The position numbers and the translations under genes are program-made. 64,000 bases of DNA from Microvelia longipes (lineage: Eukaryota > Arthropoda > Insecta > Hemiptera > Veliidae), in assembly GCA_018340805.1 (NCBI GenBank), contig JACMZG010000008.1, positions 57,369,918-57,433,917 of the forward strand, given 5' to 3'. The notes under the pieces were generated by a model. That model was not told the DNA's origin and did not search any database. It saw only the letters and a program-made list of their open reading frames with translations. Positions 10,219 to 20,839 of the stretch are shown piece after piece. Numbering within the stretch: the first letter of the stretch is position 1; each line of letters begins with the position of its first letter.

Positions 10219-11010
10219 TTACTTGTCGACCATTCTGTAACTTTGAAAGCTTATGACCTTATAATAAGACTTTATAATAAGCTGACATAATAAGCTTATG
10301 TGTTGGTTATAATAATGAGCGTTTTTCTCTTGGTTGTTCTGATATCTTTCCTGAATATATTCATTATCAACACTGGTATTTCTAATCCTGCTTGGCAATT
10401 CCGTTTGTAACTTACGTCCCAGCCACATTTTACCAGGGCTAGGTACCAAGTGGTCAATAGGTGTTGCCCTTAACCCTAACAAGGCTTTGTGTACATCATT
10501 TCCATTTTGTTTTGTCTTCTTAATGACATTATTAACTGGCTGAACAGAACGTTCAATAAAACCATTTGAACGCGGATAATGAGGTGAGCTTGTTACATGT
10601 TCAATTCCCCATTCTGACATAAATGCCTTCAACAAATTTGAAGCATATTGAGGCCCATTATCACTATATAAGCGTTCTGGTATACCTTGTTCCGAAAACA
10701 ATTGCTTTAAGTGATATATTATTGGCTTTGTATCCAATTGATTTAATAATCTTACAAAAGAAAACTTGTAATAAGCATCAGTTATTAGTAAGTAATTTTC
10801 TGATCCTATACTAAATATATCACTATGAATCCATTGCCAGGGTCTACTTGGGATGTCATGCGATTCAAGAGGCTCTTTAGTATTAGGATATCTATATACG
10901 TTATTTTCAATTTGACTGTTTATATCTGGCCAGTAAACAGTCTCTTTAGCTCTAAGCTTGGTCTTTTCAACCCCTAAATGTCCCTCATGTCACTTTACTA
11001 ATATCGATTC
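10219..11010 (-). pseudogene. Gypsy F integrase, broken
   Basis: From 11010 downwards the zinc-binding start is readable (HEGHLGVEKTK), but the expected paired Cys are lost. The core follows with WIHSDIFSIG (first Asp) and then the open frame 10737-10219 with YSDNGPQYASN (second Asp) and YPRSNGFIERSVQPV (Glu). At least one frame change lies near 10738. The catalytic residues survive but the module is not translatable as one chain. The end of the core (GLRATPIDHLVPSPGKMWLG) is typical of animal K02A2.6-like integrases. Confidence 0.8.
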
Positions 11011-11019
11011 TCTTAATGT

Positions 11020-11766
11020 TTAAGGTATGATAACACGGTCGCCTTTTAGTATCAAACCATTTTCTACAGAAATTTCATCCCTAAAAGGCCAATAAGGCTT
11101 TAATGAAGCAGGGATCTCTTCGATACTTGCTGGCCAACCTTCTATAGCTACCTTGGCTAATTGACGAAGATTATGATCTTTCTCTGTAGCTTGTCTTAGT
11201 TCTAAAATTTTATTGTTACTAAATTGAACTAAACTGATACTTAAATTTAAATTAATACCTTTTTGATTTGCTGATGGTAATCTTGACAAGCTATCTGGAA
11301 GAATCATCTCACGTCCTGGTTTGTATTTAATAGTTATATCATAACTCTGTATTCTCACCAACATTCTCAACAGCCGAGGAGGTGCAGCAGTTAAATATTT
11401 AAGCTTGATCATCTCTAACGGCTTGTGATCGGTCTCCACAGTAAAATGTTTACCAAATAAAAATGTGTGGAACGTTCGCATCCAAAAACCACCGCTAACA
11501 TCTCCCGTTCTATGTTTGCATATCTTTTTTCACAATCTGTCAGAGCTTTTGATGCAAACATGACTGGTAAACCATCCTGCATAAGGACTGCGCCTAAGCC
11601 TGTGGAAGAAGCGTCCACCTGAACAACAGATATTTTTTGGACCTATCCTCAGTTCTATTTTAGCAAACGCTTCAGTCTTCTCCGAGAGTGAATCTTCTTT
11701 TAAAACAAAATCAATATTAAAATAAGAACATTTTAAATCATCAGTGTCATCCTTCTCTTCCCCCAA
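11020..11766 (-). pseudogene. Gypsy F RNase H domain, frameshifted
   Basis: MDASSTGLGAVLMQDGLP (RNase H Asp) begins at 11618 and ANIEREMLAVVFG carries the catalytic Glu. The frame then changes near 11460 and continues as KHFTVETDHKPLEMI and KPGREMILPDSLSRLP, the usual RNase H end. Upstream the frame 11530-11766 (EEKDDTDDLKCSYFNID) is not part of a canonical thumb. The reverse transcriptase has been lost by truncation or replacement near 11650-11766. Confidence 0.8.
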
Positions 11767-11879
11767 CTCATGAACCTTCTTAAACCTGGCATGATAATAA
11801 AAATATGAAGAAATATGATAAAATATATCTCATATTTTATGAGAACCTTACCTGTGTGGCCAAATTCCTTTTTTCTGTG

Positions 11880-12310
11880 ATGTCTAGTCTAGTTTTAGTT
11901 CATAAGTGCTGCATATAGTTTTTAACTTAGCCGTTTTCTTTTGGGTTAAGTACGCTGTCGCTACATAAGGACCATTTGTTCAACCCCTATGCGGCACTAC
12001 TTCATTGTGATATTTAGCTTAGAGTAAGATCATAAGTGTTGTATATTATTTTAAATTAGCCTGTAGTCTTTTAGGTTAAGTACGCTTTCGCCACATAGGG
12101 ACCACTTGTTAAACCTTTATGTGGCAATACTCCACCGTTATTTTGACTCATACTACTGTGAAACTATTCCTAAGCCCCTAGTTTTTAAGTGTAGTTGTTA
12201 AGTTTTATCTTAGCCTTAGTTTTCTAGGTTAGGTATCACTCGTCCACGCAGGGGCTATTTGTTAAAACCCCTGTGTGGCAGCCGCTACACTGTGATACTA
12301 GGTTTAGTTT
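11880..12310. repeat. Three imperfect tandem copies, each with a hairpin
   Basis: Copies of about 130-155 bases share the blocks TTAGCC, GGTTAAGTACGCT or related, and a hairpin. The hairpins lie at about 11960-11994, 12090-12125 and 12243-12280. The second and third have 10-11 bp stems, CCACATAGGG/CCTTTATGTGG and CCACGCAGGGG/CCCCTGTGTGG. Stem bases differ between copies but pairing is kept, while the loop core TTGTT-AA is conserved. The first copy has two mismatches. No protein is encoded. See findings. Confidence 0.7.
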
Positions 12311-13230
12311 TCTGTTCCTGTTTTGTCCATATTTATTTATCTGTTTATTTAAATTATTAACAAGTTTTATTCATCTCCAAACACCTTTGATATATCCACC
12401 GGAATCAACTTAACACGTCAAATATGGTTTCATCTCTTATCTCCAACTTTTAGCCTCGCACCGGATCATGCTTAATCTTCACAGCATTCATTTCCCCTCC
12501 GTATATTGATCAGAGTGCAGAGTCCAAGTGTCTGATGTAATACAGTCCTTACCTGATTTCGTGTCTTGTCGCTGAGCCCAAGTATTTATTTACTATTCCC
12601 ATTGATCAGTGTGCAAAACAGAAGCAACTGTTCACGCCTCGGATCCTGAATCGCCATTGGTACGTACAACAGAGTGTTTCAAACGTCTGTTGTACAATTG
12701 TTTCAGCATTAATACAGGAGTAATTAAGATGGATAAAGCCTAGCAGCTTTATACATAAATAATTAGCTTTACATATATACATATAATTACACAGAACATA
12801 AGCACAAGACATAAACATCTGAAGTACACTTTTGGGGAGTCACTTAAGCTTATAAAATACAACAGAACAGGCACACTAACACGAAACACCTAAAGTACAC
12901 ACTAAAGGGTATAAAGTATTAATTAATATTGAACATAAATATCTTAAATAAATACATAAAATTAGTAATTAAAATATGGAACATGTGACCTCATTTTAAT
13001 ATATCTTGAGCATATACATAAAATTAGTAAATTCAAATATGGAACATGTGACCTTACATTAAAATTGAATGTAAAAACATCATCTATGATATGAATCTGT
13101 ATAGTAATAGTATAATATGTGAGCATGACAATGTCATGTGGTGCGGTTCTCTAATACACGAAAAAATAGGTTAAATGGGGCATAAGACGAAAAAAAAGAA
13201 TTAAAATTATAGTCAAAATATTTCCAACAG
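12311..13230. other. No gene; short two-copy repeat
   Basis: AT-rich DNA. A roughly 50-base direct repeat occurs at about 12950-13000 and 13011-13062, sharing ACATAAAATTAGTAA and ATATGGAACATGTGACCT. Nothing else is recognised, and the small frame at 12606-12818 has no motif support. Confidence 0.5.
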
Positions 13231-13345
13231 GGTTAGCTGGTAGGAGTTACAGTTTATGAGACCGCGGGTTCGATAGAGTGATTCCCGCTAAGGACCAAGT
13301 TGTCGAAGCGGGTAATCCGGGCAAAAAAAAACAAAAAAACAACAG
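13231..13345 (+). repeat. tRNA-derived SINE-like element
   Basis: GGTTAGCTGGTAGG fits a pol III A box and GGGTTCGATAG fits a B box, about 30 bases apart, as in a tRNA gene. The sequence then leaves the tRNA pattern and ends in an A-rich tail (GCAAAAAAAAACAAAAAAAC). No cloverleaf can be completed, so this is a SINE or tRNA pseudogene rather than a functional tRNA. TSDs were not found. Confidence 0.5.
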
Positions 13346-13454
13346 TTGCTAGTTATTTCATTAATTAACTGACTTGCATAATTTAACGTTAATGTATACA
13401 TACACAAACACAGTGTAACTTATGTTGCTCATTTTGACACGCTACCAAATAATA

Positions 13455-13457
<3 letters not shown>

Positions 13458-13497
<40 letters not shown>

Positions 13498-13502
13498 TAT
13501 GT

Positions 13503-13583
<81 letters not shown>
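13458..13583. repeat. (TA)n microsatellite
   Basis: About 125 bases of almost pure TA, with a few TATATTATG interruptions. Other (TA)n tracts lie at about 30102-30170, 30662-30733, 32623-32708, 37985-38155 and 40798-40860. Confidence 0.95.
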
Positions 13584-13586
<3 letters not shown>

Positions 13587-16080
13587 CGCTCACTCTATTC
13601 CATAAGGTGACAACTCAAAAAACATAGTTTTGAGAAAAACGAGTTCAAAGTTTTGTTTTTTTCATAAGTGTCTCCAGGACGGTAAAATCAAACTAAAAGC
13701 ACTTTGATTAATACAAAGTGTAGAACAGAGATTTACCTGAGCTGCTGGTGCTGATTTGTTGCTTCTGCGCAACCCATATGGGCTATATGACCAATTTTTA
13801 AAAAATGTTTTGAGTTGTTACAGTATCCAAATAGCTCTCTGTTCTTTTATTTTGCAATGTAACTATACAACAATTCTTTAACTAGGAGAATGAAGTAAAC
13901 AACATATTATGAAAAACAACATAATATGTATTTAAGTTATAATAAATGTGAAGTAAATAAAATTCCATTAATACAACCTGAGAACTATAAAAGAGAGAAA
14001 AATAAATATTACAAAACCTGAGATCAGGAAATATTAAAATTAAGATCAGTCTTAGAGTAACTGAGATCAGTCTTAGAATAACTTTATTATTTTATTTATT
14101 ATCATTATTATTATTTATCCTCATCTATCCTTATTTAAACTCTTATACATATACTTAACCATTCACAACTGTTACAGTAAAAGCTGAACAATGCCCACTC
14201 AGATCAGTAATAGGGGTGGCTCATCTATCTAGGGCTTAACCCTCTCAAATTCAACCAATAAATGATAACAGACAGAGTCCTCCAGGACTTCACAGACTTA
14301 AGTAATGGGTACCTTCTCAGATACCATATGAATAGGGCGCCAGGTTCTTTGAAAAGAATTAAATTTAGGGCAAAAACCAATCCCCAAAGATCTCTAAAAA
14401 GTACATTACATCTAGATCAGGTAATCTTAACTTAGAACTCAATAAATAAGCACTAACTCTTTTAGTATCATTATAATTAAGTGAAATAGCAGATAAGCAT
14501 TTATTATGAAAGCTCCAAGAGCTGTTAAATGGGCTTTAACCAAAGTCCTTATCTAAGACATTACATTTATTTCACATAAAATTAGAACATACCTTACATT
14601 TGATATTATATTAGATACTTAACCATTTATATTTTATATTATGATTATTAATAATCCTTAAAACTTAAACTAATGATGGCTGGTTAGTGGCAACCTCTTG
14701 TGAAGTAGGTGGTCAACAAGGCCTTACTTCTTAGAACCAATAAAGACAGAGAGACTTCCACATTTAACTCAAGGCGGTACCAAAAAAACCCTAAAAAGGA
14801 AATAACGAGATAATTAGATCGATGCAAATCCAAAACAAGCAAGTGAACAGAAAGATAAATTAGAATAGAATCAATTGACAAAGAACGAGGGCTTACCTTC
14901 CATGAAGGGTTCCAAAACGGTGTTAAATTAATCCAAGAAGTAAACAATAATCTAAAATTTCCAACAATAAACTACAACAACTTGGCGGGGTCTTAAACAA
15001 CAATCTCATAATACTTTTACCAATCGATAAAAGAAATTAAAATTAAACTTAACGTTAAATTTGGGCCCGAGGCCCCGGTCGAAACCGAGTCCCGGAGACA
15101 CCTGTTGAAAAGCAGCGACATTCGGCGTCATCTCGTTGAGAAACGTGATTTCACGAGAATCACGTGGCATCAAAGAACCAATGACAGCTACGACCGTTGC
15201 CGCCTTTATTTAAAAGTATGAATTCAAACTTGAAAATATTCCTTATTCTTAACATTTTGACCAAATTACTACAAAATTTGAAACTCAAAATGAATATCAA
15301 GAATAACCGTAACAATTATGTCCATTCCCGGAAGGAAGAAGAAAACGTGGATAAACAGGATTACCAGCCATTAATTACAAACAACAAAGAAATAAATAAT
15401 TATATTATAAACAACGAACCAAATAAATAGAGACAACATATAAATAAATAATAAACAGACAATCTTACCACTAGCAGTCTAAAGCGTAAGAACACCTCAT
15501 CATCGGTAGAGGACCAACGTCAACTCATACACGATGGAGAAAATCGCTCGAGATAGCAAGAAAATATTGCTAAAGTACCGTAAGCAACTAAAATCGCAAA
15601 CGAAAGACACACGCTCAACCTTACAGGAGGTTGTAATCCACAATAGTGAAGCACATCTTCCTAAAGAAGACTATAACACGAAGAGCCGGAAAATTAACAG
15701 ATCAGGCTAAACCCGCAACGCATTCATGCATTACATGAATTTACAGCTCCTGAAAGGGCAGAATTAGAAAAGCAACCTAAAAACTCAGGTTTATACAAAT
15801 CCGCATCATGATGCGCGTTCTAACTCCAGCACCATCACCGTATCTACTTGACTATACCTGAGCACTCCGGCTGAACCGCGACCGTACTCAGTAGTCCAAG
15901 TATTACTACCAACGAAAAAATAACTAACAATCTGACTATACCTGAAGACGGTATAAACCGCTAACGTCCTCAGTAGCCCAGATATTGACGACGAAGAACA
16001 GTCTACAAGATTACCAGAACCATGAGGCTAACTTAAAACAACCAAACCAAAAAAATAATCTAGTTAATTAAGTTAAACAT
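13584..16080. other. Non-coding, possible outer part of a DNA transposon
   Basis: No gene recognised. The motif GTGACAACTCAAAA (13607-13620) recurs inverted as TTTTGAGTTGTTACAG (about 13809-13824). Related motifs recur right of the transposase-like gene (29580-29960), so this stretch may be the left, subterminal part of that DNA transposon. It also holds a GC-rich patch (15060-15175) and a two-copy repeat of about 60 bases (15846-15905 and 15931-15990) sharing TGACTATACCTGA and CTCAGTAG. The open frame 15197-15430 is Asn/Lys-rich and unrecognised. Confidence 0.35.
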
Positions 16081-16480
16081 TTATTTAACATTAATTGTTT
16101 CTTTTAAAACATTACGTTTGTTACAAACATTCAAGGACTTAAAAAAGTCATAATAAGTATGGGGAATATAGTTTCCTTCGACTAAAGACATTAAATCATT
16201 TTTTTTATTTTTTGATATGCCCACAGGATTTTTATAAATTTGTACTTCTTTCCAGTTAATAAATATTGCTTTCGTTTCTTCTAATGCTGACTTGTCTTCT
16301 GACATACATTTTTTCTTTTTATTATTGTTTCTTAAACTTTGTTTTTTCACATTGTCGTTAACAAAATTTACTAATTCAAAATTATCCTTATAAGATGTTT
16401 TGAAATAAAAATCAAATGGGTTTTTTTTATTTAAATGGAACATTTTTAAATTTGAAAAACTAAATTTTTCAGAAATTTTG
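16081..16480 (-). pseudogene. C-terminal exon of transposase-like protein
   Basis: The frame 16443-16081 is open up to the BEL B LTR at 16481. It continues the protein of 27327-29231: the last codon before the LTR on the right joins this frame through the TTTTG target-site duplication. The end motif (IFINWKEVQIYKN, ISKNKKNDLMSLV, IPHTYYDFFKSL) matches the C-end of a multicopy family of uncharacterised arthropod and cnidarian proteins as I remember them. No catalytic residue is in this piece. Insertion of BEL B separated it from the main body by 10.8 kb. Confidence 0.6.
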
Positions 16481-17040
16481 TGTAGGATATTTAAGAGGAA
16501 TCTCTACGCCCTAAGGTTAGAGAGAGAGAGAGAGAGGTAGAGACAGAGAGTTGAAGATAAAAATATATAAATAATAATAGTGAGATGATAAAACATAAAC
16601 CGTGGCTTACTTGATTTTAAAGAAGATGAGATGTGCAGTTTACCAGGCCTGGTGAAGAGTGAAGATAACGCATCCAAATTTGACCGGGCAACACGGCGTA
16701 CACAAAAAAGAGGATATTTATTTTGCTCGGAGACTACGGCACTTATTCCGGCTTACGGAAGTTGAAAATGAAAAATGATAATAGTTTACACTTAAATAGA
16801 TAAGAAATAAATTAATTTATACGTGGAGAGGAAGAGGTAAATGAGAGAACGAACGTTACAGCGAGGGTGGTAACGGAATACAAGATGGCGAGGAACTGTG
16901 TAAGGAAAAACGGCGGGAAAGGTTAGGAAAATGCGGGAAATCGCGAAGTTACAGAAAATAAACTCAAGAGTGCAGCAGCAGACAGGTGATACAGTGCACT
17001 CTATCGAAATTAAATAGAAATAATAATTAAATATTTAACA
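16481..17040 (-). repeat. BEL B 3' LTR (560 bp)
   Basis: The LTR for the minus-strand element, TG...CA bounded, with a (GA)n run near its plus-strand start. It matches 26768-27326 along its whole length. Confidence 0.95.
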
Positions 17041-17251
17041 TACCCCCCACCGAAACCTACAGTTTCAAAAATCGAAAAGAAGAGTAAATCTTATCAAAGA
17101 AATTAAAGAAATTCTCCAAAAAAGAAAAAGAAGAAATAATAGTAGAATAAACAAATGAAAAGAGAAGCAACTTTGCAACAGGTCAGGGACCAAAAAAAAA
17201 AAATTTAAGAAAAGAAATTAAAGAAAACCTCTAGAAGAAAAACAGAAGAAA

Positions 17252-18706
17252 CTATGCCTTTAAGGGAAGAGGCGCTAGTTTGACAACTGGCCGAATCAAT
17301 TCTCCCTGGGAAGTTTTAACTGTCACTACACGGACAACATTATCTTTTCCCGGATGAACTCTTAATACTCTACCCATAGTCCATGAAAGTGGTAGAGCTT
17401 TGCTGTCCTTTAAAAGAACAACGTCACCTTCAGCAATATTTGGCGATGAATTTGTCCATTTTTGTCTTTGGGTAAGAGTGGCAAGATACTCATTTCGCCA
17501 ACGATTCCAAAACGACTGAGAGAGTTGACGTATGAGTTGCAATTGAGATAGTCTATTCTGGGGTATGTCTAGATGATCTAATTCAGAAAGTGCATTGATG
17601 GCTCGACCAATTAAGAAATGCCCTGGAGTGAGCGGCTCCATGTCAGATGGATCAGACGAAAGAGGGCAAAGCGGACGCGAGTTAAGGACTGCCTCGACTC
17701 TTGCAAAGACAGTAATAGGTTGTTCGAATGTAAGAGGGCGATCAACAACAACTTTAAGCATCAGATGCTTAGCTGACTTAATTCCTGCCTCCCAAATTCC
17801 GCCAAAATGAGGGGCAGCAGGAGGGTTAAACTTCCAAGTTATACCTTGGTCAGCGAGATAATTAGTTATCGTGTTATTATGAGAGGGTTGATTGAAGAAT
17901 TCTTGGATTTCAGAGAGATATCGGTAAGCACCGACATAATTGGTTCCACAATCACTATAAATGATAGAACATTTTCCTCTCCTACTAGTAAAGCGGTCCA
18001 AGGCAGCAAGAAAGGCATCTGTAGAAAGATCAGATACGACCTCCAAGTGGACTGCCTTGGTAGCGAAACAGATAAAGAGGCATAGATATGCCTTGAAGAC
18101 TTGGGCCTTACGTCGAAGACTTTCCCTAATGTAGAATGGCCCACCGAAATCAGTACCTACTATTGAAAAGGGATGAGATTCCTCTACACGAGCTAAAGGA
18201 AGATCGCTCATGCGAGGCTGAATGACTTGGGTTCGCATTCTAGCGCAGGTTAAGCACTGAAACAGCCTTGACCGAATAGCTTGTCGAGCGGAGAGTATCC
18301 AGTATTTACCCTGCAACATAGATTGAACAGCACGAGGTCCAGAATGTGAAAGTCGAATATGTTCACGGTCCATTAATAATTTCGTTAACATGCTATTTTT
18401 GGGCAACAAAATGGGATGTTTTGCATTTTCGGGAAGACTTGACTTTTTTAGCCTACCCCCCACCCTGAGAACACCCGAGGCATCAAAGAAGGGAGATAGA
18501 GACTGAAGCTTACGAGAGCAATTTTTACCTTTTTCTAACTGCGAAATATCATCAGAGAAGTACTGATGTTGAGCAAGCTTAATTAGACATATGAGTGCTT
18601 GCTCCAATTCTGAAGTAGTCAAACAGCCAAAACTAGATGGTAATTGAGGAGAAAAGTTATGGCGAGCACGTCTCAGCCATGCAGTGATTCGAATAACACG
18701 TTGCAA
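17252..18706 (-). CDS. pol: BEL B integrase
   Basis: 484 codons from the first Met; the frame is open upstream to a TAA near 18750 that interrupts pol in frame. The zinc-binding part has REHIRLSHSGPRAVQSML and CLTCARM. The core has VGTDFGGPFYI (Asp), IIYSDCGTNYVGA (Asp) and HFGGIWEAGIKSAKHLM (Glu). The C-terminal part has the BEL-specific FWNRWRNEYLATLTQRQKW, GDVVLLKD, MGRVLRVHPGKDNVVRVV and RPVVKLAPLPL. This is full length for the domain. The stop at 17252 lies about 210 bases before the LTR. The catalytic triad is intact, but the protein would need the upstream pol to be expressed. Confidence 0.95.
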   Translation of the reverse strand: MQRVIRITAWLRRARHNFSPQLPSSFGCLTTSELEQALICLIKLAQHQYFSDDISQLEKGKNCSRKLQSLSPFFDASGVLRVGGRLKKSSLPENAKHPILLPKNSMLTKLLMDREHIRLSHSGPRAVQSMLQGKYWILSARQAIRSRLFQCLTCARMRTQVIQPRMSDLPLARVEESHPFSIVGTDFGGPFYIRESLRRKAQVFKAYLCLFICFATKAVHLEVVSDLSTDAFLAALDRFTSRRGKCSIIYSDCGTNYVGAYRYLSEIQEFFNQPSHNNTITNYLADQGITWKFNPPAAPHFGGIWEAGIKSAKHLMLKVVVDRPLTFEQPITVFARVEAVLNSRPLCPLSSDPSDMEPLTPGHFLIGRAINALSELDHLDIPQNRLSQLQLIRQLSQSFWNRWRNEYLATLTQRQKWTNSSPNIAEGDVVLLKDSKALPLSWTMGRVLRVHPGKDNVVRVVTVKTSQGELIRPVVKLAPLPLKA

Positions 18707-18840
18707 GGAGCCATACCGATCAAACAGAAAATAATCATTATTTTCTTAAAGTTCGACAACAAGAGCTGTTTTGGTAGGTTTCAGTTCAGGAATATCAGCG
18801 AAAGAACTTTCCTGGCGATTTATTGGCCATTCAACAACGT

Positions 18841-20313
18841 TCAGTTTTTCGATAAACTGAACCATGACGGGCCAGTAAACCAGAGGGAGGTAGACGATAT
18901 GTTTTGAGGCATAATCCCACGACTAGCACAGTCTGCGGGGTTATCATAAGTGCTAACATGATGCCAGACGCTAGGGCTTAACACAGAGGTGATCTCTACC
19001 ACTCGATTAGCAACAAACTGTTTTAGAAGATGAGTTGGGGTTTTAAGCCAAGCCAATACCACAAGAGAATCATTAAAGGCTAAAACACTATCCAATTTGA
19101 GTCGAGAGTTAAAGAGCGGAAGACATACCTTAAATAATTCAGAGAGAAGAAGAGCACCACAAAGTTCTAACCGAGGCACTGAGAGGGGTTTTAATGGAGC
19201 TACGCGAGATTTCCCTATCACAATGTTAGTACTACATGAATTATTTGCATGCTTTACGTGACGATAAATGACGGCAGCGTAACCCCGTTCGCTAGCGTCA
19301 GAAAAACCTACAAGATGAAATTCAGTATCTTGTTCACCAAGAATTAAGCGAGGTATGTGAATCGAAGCAAGAGAAGAAAAGTTGCTTACAAAGGTGCTCC
19401 AAACGTCTCGAAGATGAGCAGGAATAGTTGTATCCCATCCCACACCAGCAGACCATAGCTGTTGGATCAGAATTTTGGCTAGGATGACAACTGGAGAGAG
19501 CCATCCAATAGGGTCATATAACTTGGATATATCAAACAATATCTCACGTTTGGTAAAACGAGGTTCAAGAGGTACTATTTTGTAAGAGAAGTCATCAGAA
19601 GACGGGTTCCACTGGAGACCAAGGACTTTTATACGGCAGTCATCCTCAACATCATCAAACATAAGAGGAGATAAAACATGATCACACGGAAGAGATGAGA
19701 CAAGAGCTGGATGGTTGGAGCTCCACTTACGAAGTTCGAAACCTGCCTTTGCAAAAACTGAGATTAATTCAGCCTGAAGATTTAGAGCCTTAGAGACATC
19801 CGACTCTCCACAAAAAATGTCGTCTATATAGGTTTCATTCTCTATTACTTGTGCTACACGAGGGAGAGATTTGGCTTCATCAGCAGAAAGTTGAAGAAGA
19901 CTTCTACAAGCGAGGTAAGACGATGAGCGAAGACCCCAAGTGACCACTAATAACTCATACGCAGCCACAGGTTCATCTGGAGAGTACCGCCACAGAATCT
20001 TTTGATTGTGTGTCTGATCAGGTAAAACCTTAATCTGTCGATACATTTTTGAAATATCGGCAGTGAACGCTATAACGTGAAATCTAAAATTAAGAATTAT
20101 TTGAACGATATCTCGTTGCAACTTTGGACCAGTGTGAAGTACCTGATTTAATGAGAGGCCAGAAGAAGAGGAAGCAGAACCGTTAAATACAATACGATTT
20201 TTTGTAGTTGGACTTGATGGATTAAAGATGGCGTGATGAGGTATAAAATAAGATAATGTCATCTCGCTCATATTAATCTTGCGCATATGACCGACGTCTT
20301 CGTAATCACGCAT
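18841..20313 (-). CDS. pol: BEL B reverse transcriptase and RNase H
   Basis: 490 codons. RT motifs in order: RIVFNGSASSSSGLSLNQVL, FTADISKMYRQIKV (catalytic Asp), ELLVVTWGLRSSSYLACR and NETYIDDIFCGE, where YIDD is the metal-binding pair. The connection KLYDPIGWLSPVVI is typical of Pao. RNase H follows with LVGFSDASERGYAAVIY (Asp) and SVPRLELCGALL (Glu). The frame ends at 18841 because of a one-base indel in an A run near 18852; the next frame continues with KLNVVEWPINRQESS to the stop near 18750. It overlaps the previous piece by 8 bases in a different frame. Confidence 0.95.
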   Translation of the reverse strand: MRDYEDVGHMRKINMSEMTLSYFIPHHAIFNPSSPTTKNRIVFNGSASSSSGLSLNQVLHTGPKLQRDIVQIILNFRFHVIAFTADISKMYRQIKVLPDQTHNQKILWRYSPDEPVAAYELLVVTWGLRSSSYLACRSLLQLSADEAKSLPRVAQVIENETYIDDIFCGESDVSKALNLQAELISVFAKAGFELRKWSSNHPALVSSLPCDHVLSPLMFDDVEDDCRIKVLGLQWNPSSDDFSYKIVPLEPRFTKREILFDISKLYDPIGWLSPVVILAKILIQQLWSAGVGWDTTIPAHLRDVWSTFVSNFSSLASIHIPRLILGEQDTEFHLVGFSDASERGYAAVIYRHVKHANNSCSTNIVIGKSRVAPLKPLSVPRLELCGALLLSELFKVCLPLFNSRLKLDSVLAFNDSLVVLAWLKTPTHLLKQFVANRVVEITSVLSPSVWHHVSTYDNPADCASRGIMPQNISSTSLWFTGPSWFSLSKN

Positions 20314-20503
20314 GATGAGATTCCTTTAAATCAGGATGTTTTGAGAGTTTTCTTTCAGTGCTAAGAAGACATCTCATAGCATAACCAAAGTTGCCACCTA
20401 ACTCACTATGGTTATCTTTTAGAAGCAGAGGTACTACATACCTTCCATCTTTATCACGTTGATGTGTACTAAACATTTCCTCATACTTCAAATTCTGGGT
20501 CAA
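20306..20503 (-). CDS. pol: BEL B pol, pre-RT segment
   Basis: 65 codons with DKDGRYVVPLLLKDNHSELG and AMRCLLSTERKLSKHPDLK, the linker that precedes the RT fingers in BEL/Pao pol. One-base frame changes at both ends (near 20490 and 20310) connect it to the neighbouring pieces. Confidence 0.85.
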   Translation of the reverse strand: MTQNLKYEEMFSTHQRDKDGRYVVPLLLKDNHSELGGNFGYAMRCLLSTERKLSKHPDLKESHHA

Positions 20504-20834
20504 TAATTTTGACAGAAGGAGGCTGCTCTATTTCCCAAAATCGCTTAAGAGTTTCGTTGAGTTGAACTTCGGAGAAGAAGGCTGTAAGTCGGAGAGGAGA
20601 GGAGATAGGACCCATTATAATCCACCCAAACACACTAGGAAATGCACTTGGCATACCTGGTCCACCAGGTTGAAGAGGACCATTACTTATTAGAGGAAAG
20701 AGTTCCGCACCAATAATACCATCTAGAGGGGCGGCTTCAGAAAAGCGCGGATCGGCTAGAGAGAGGTGAGAGAAAGTTTCTTTTAACTTTGTCGAGAGAG
20801 AGGTAGCAGGTAGAAGACCTGACAAATTATCCAT
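20481..20834 (-). CDS. pol: BEL B protease end and protease-RT linker
   Basis: 117 codons. HLSLADPRFSEAAPLDGIIG is the C-end of the BEL protease region, which leads to FPSVFGWIIMGPI and RFWEIEQPP, the conserved linker before the reverse transcriptase. The frame differs from the protease active-site frame, indicating an indel near 20845. Confidence 0.88.
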   Translation of the reverse strand: MDNLSGLLPATSLSTKLKETFSHLSLADPRFSEAAPLDGIIGAELFPLISNGPLQPGGPGMPSAFPSVFGWIIMGPISSPLRLTAFFSEVQLNETLKRFWEIEQPPSVKIIDPEFEV

Positions 20835-20839
20835 AATAA

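Larger units (their letters stand above)
9806..11766 (-). mobile_element. Ty3/Gypsy pol remnant F
   Basis: Minus-strand remains of RNase H, integrase and the pol C-terminus of a Gypsy element, in several frames. Reverse transcriptase, protease and gag are missing: homology stops near 11766 in sequence that does not look like a palm domain. The style (long RNase H to integrase linker, Arg-rich C-end with SGRQVRPPKWLDW) matches the K02A2.6/Mag-like animal Gypsy elements and resembles Gypsy H at the right end of the window, although the two differ clearly in sequence. Confidence 0.8.

Noticed and set aside
13231..13305. Functional tRNA gene
   Set aside because: A and B boxes fit, but no acceptor stem or anticodon arm can be formed.
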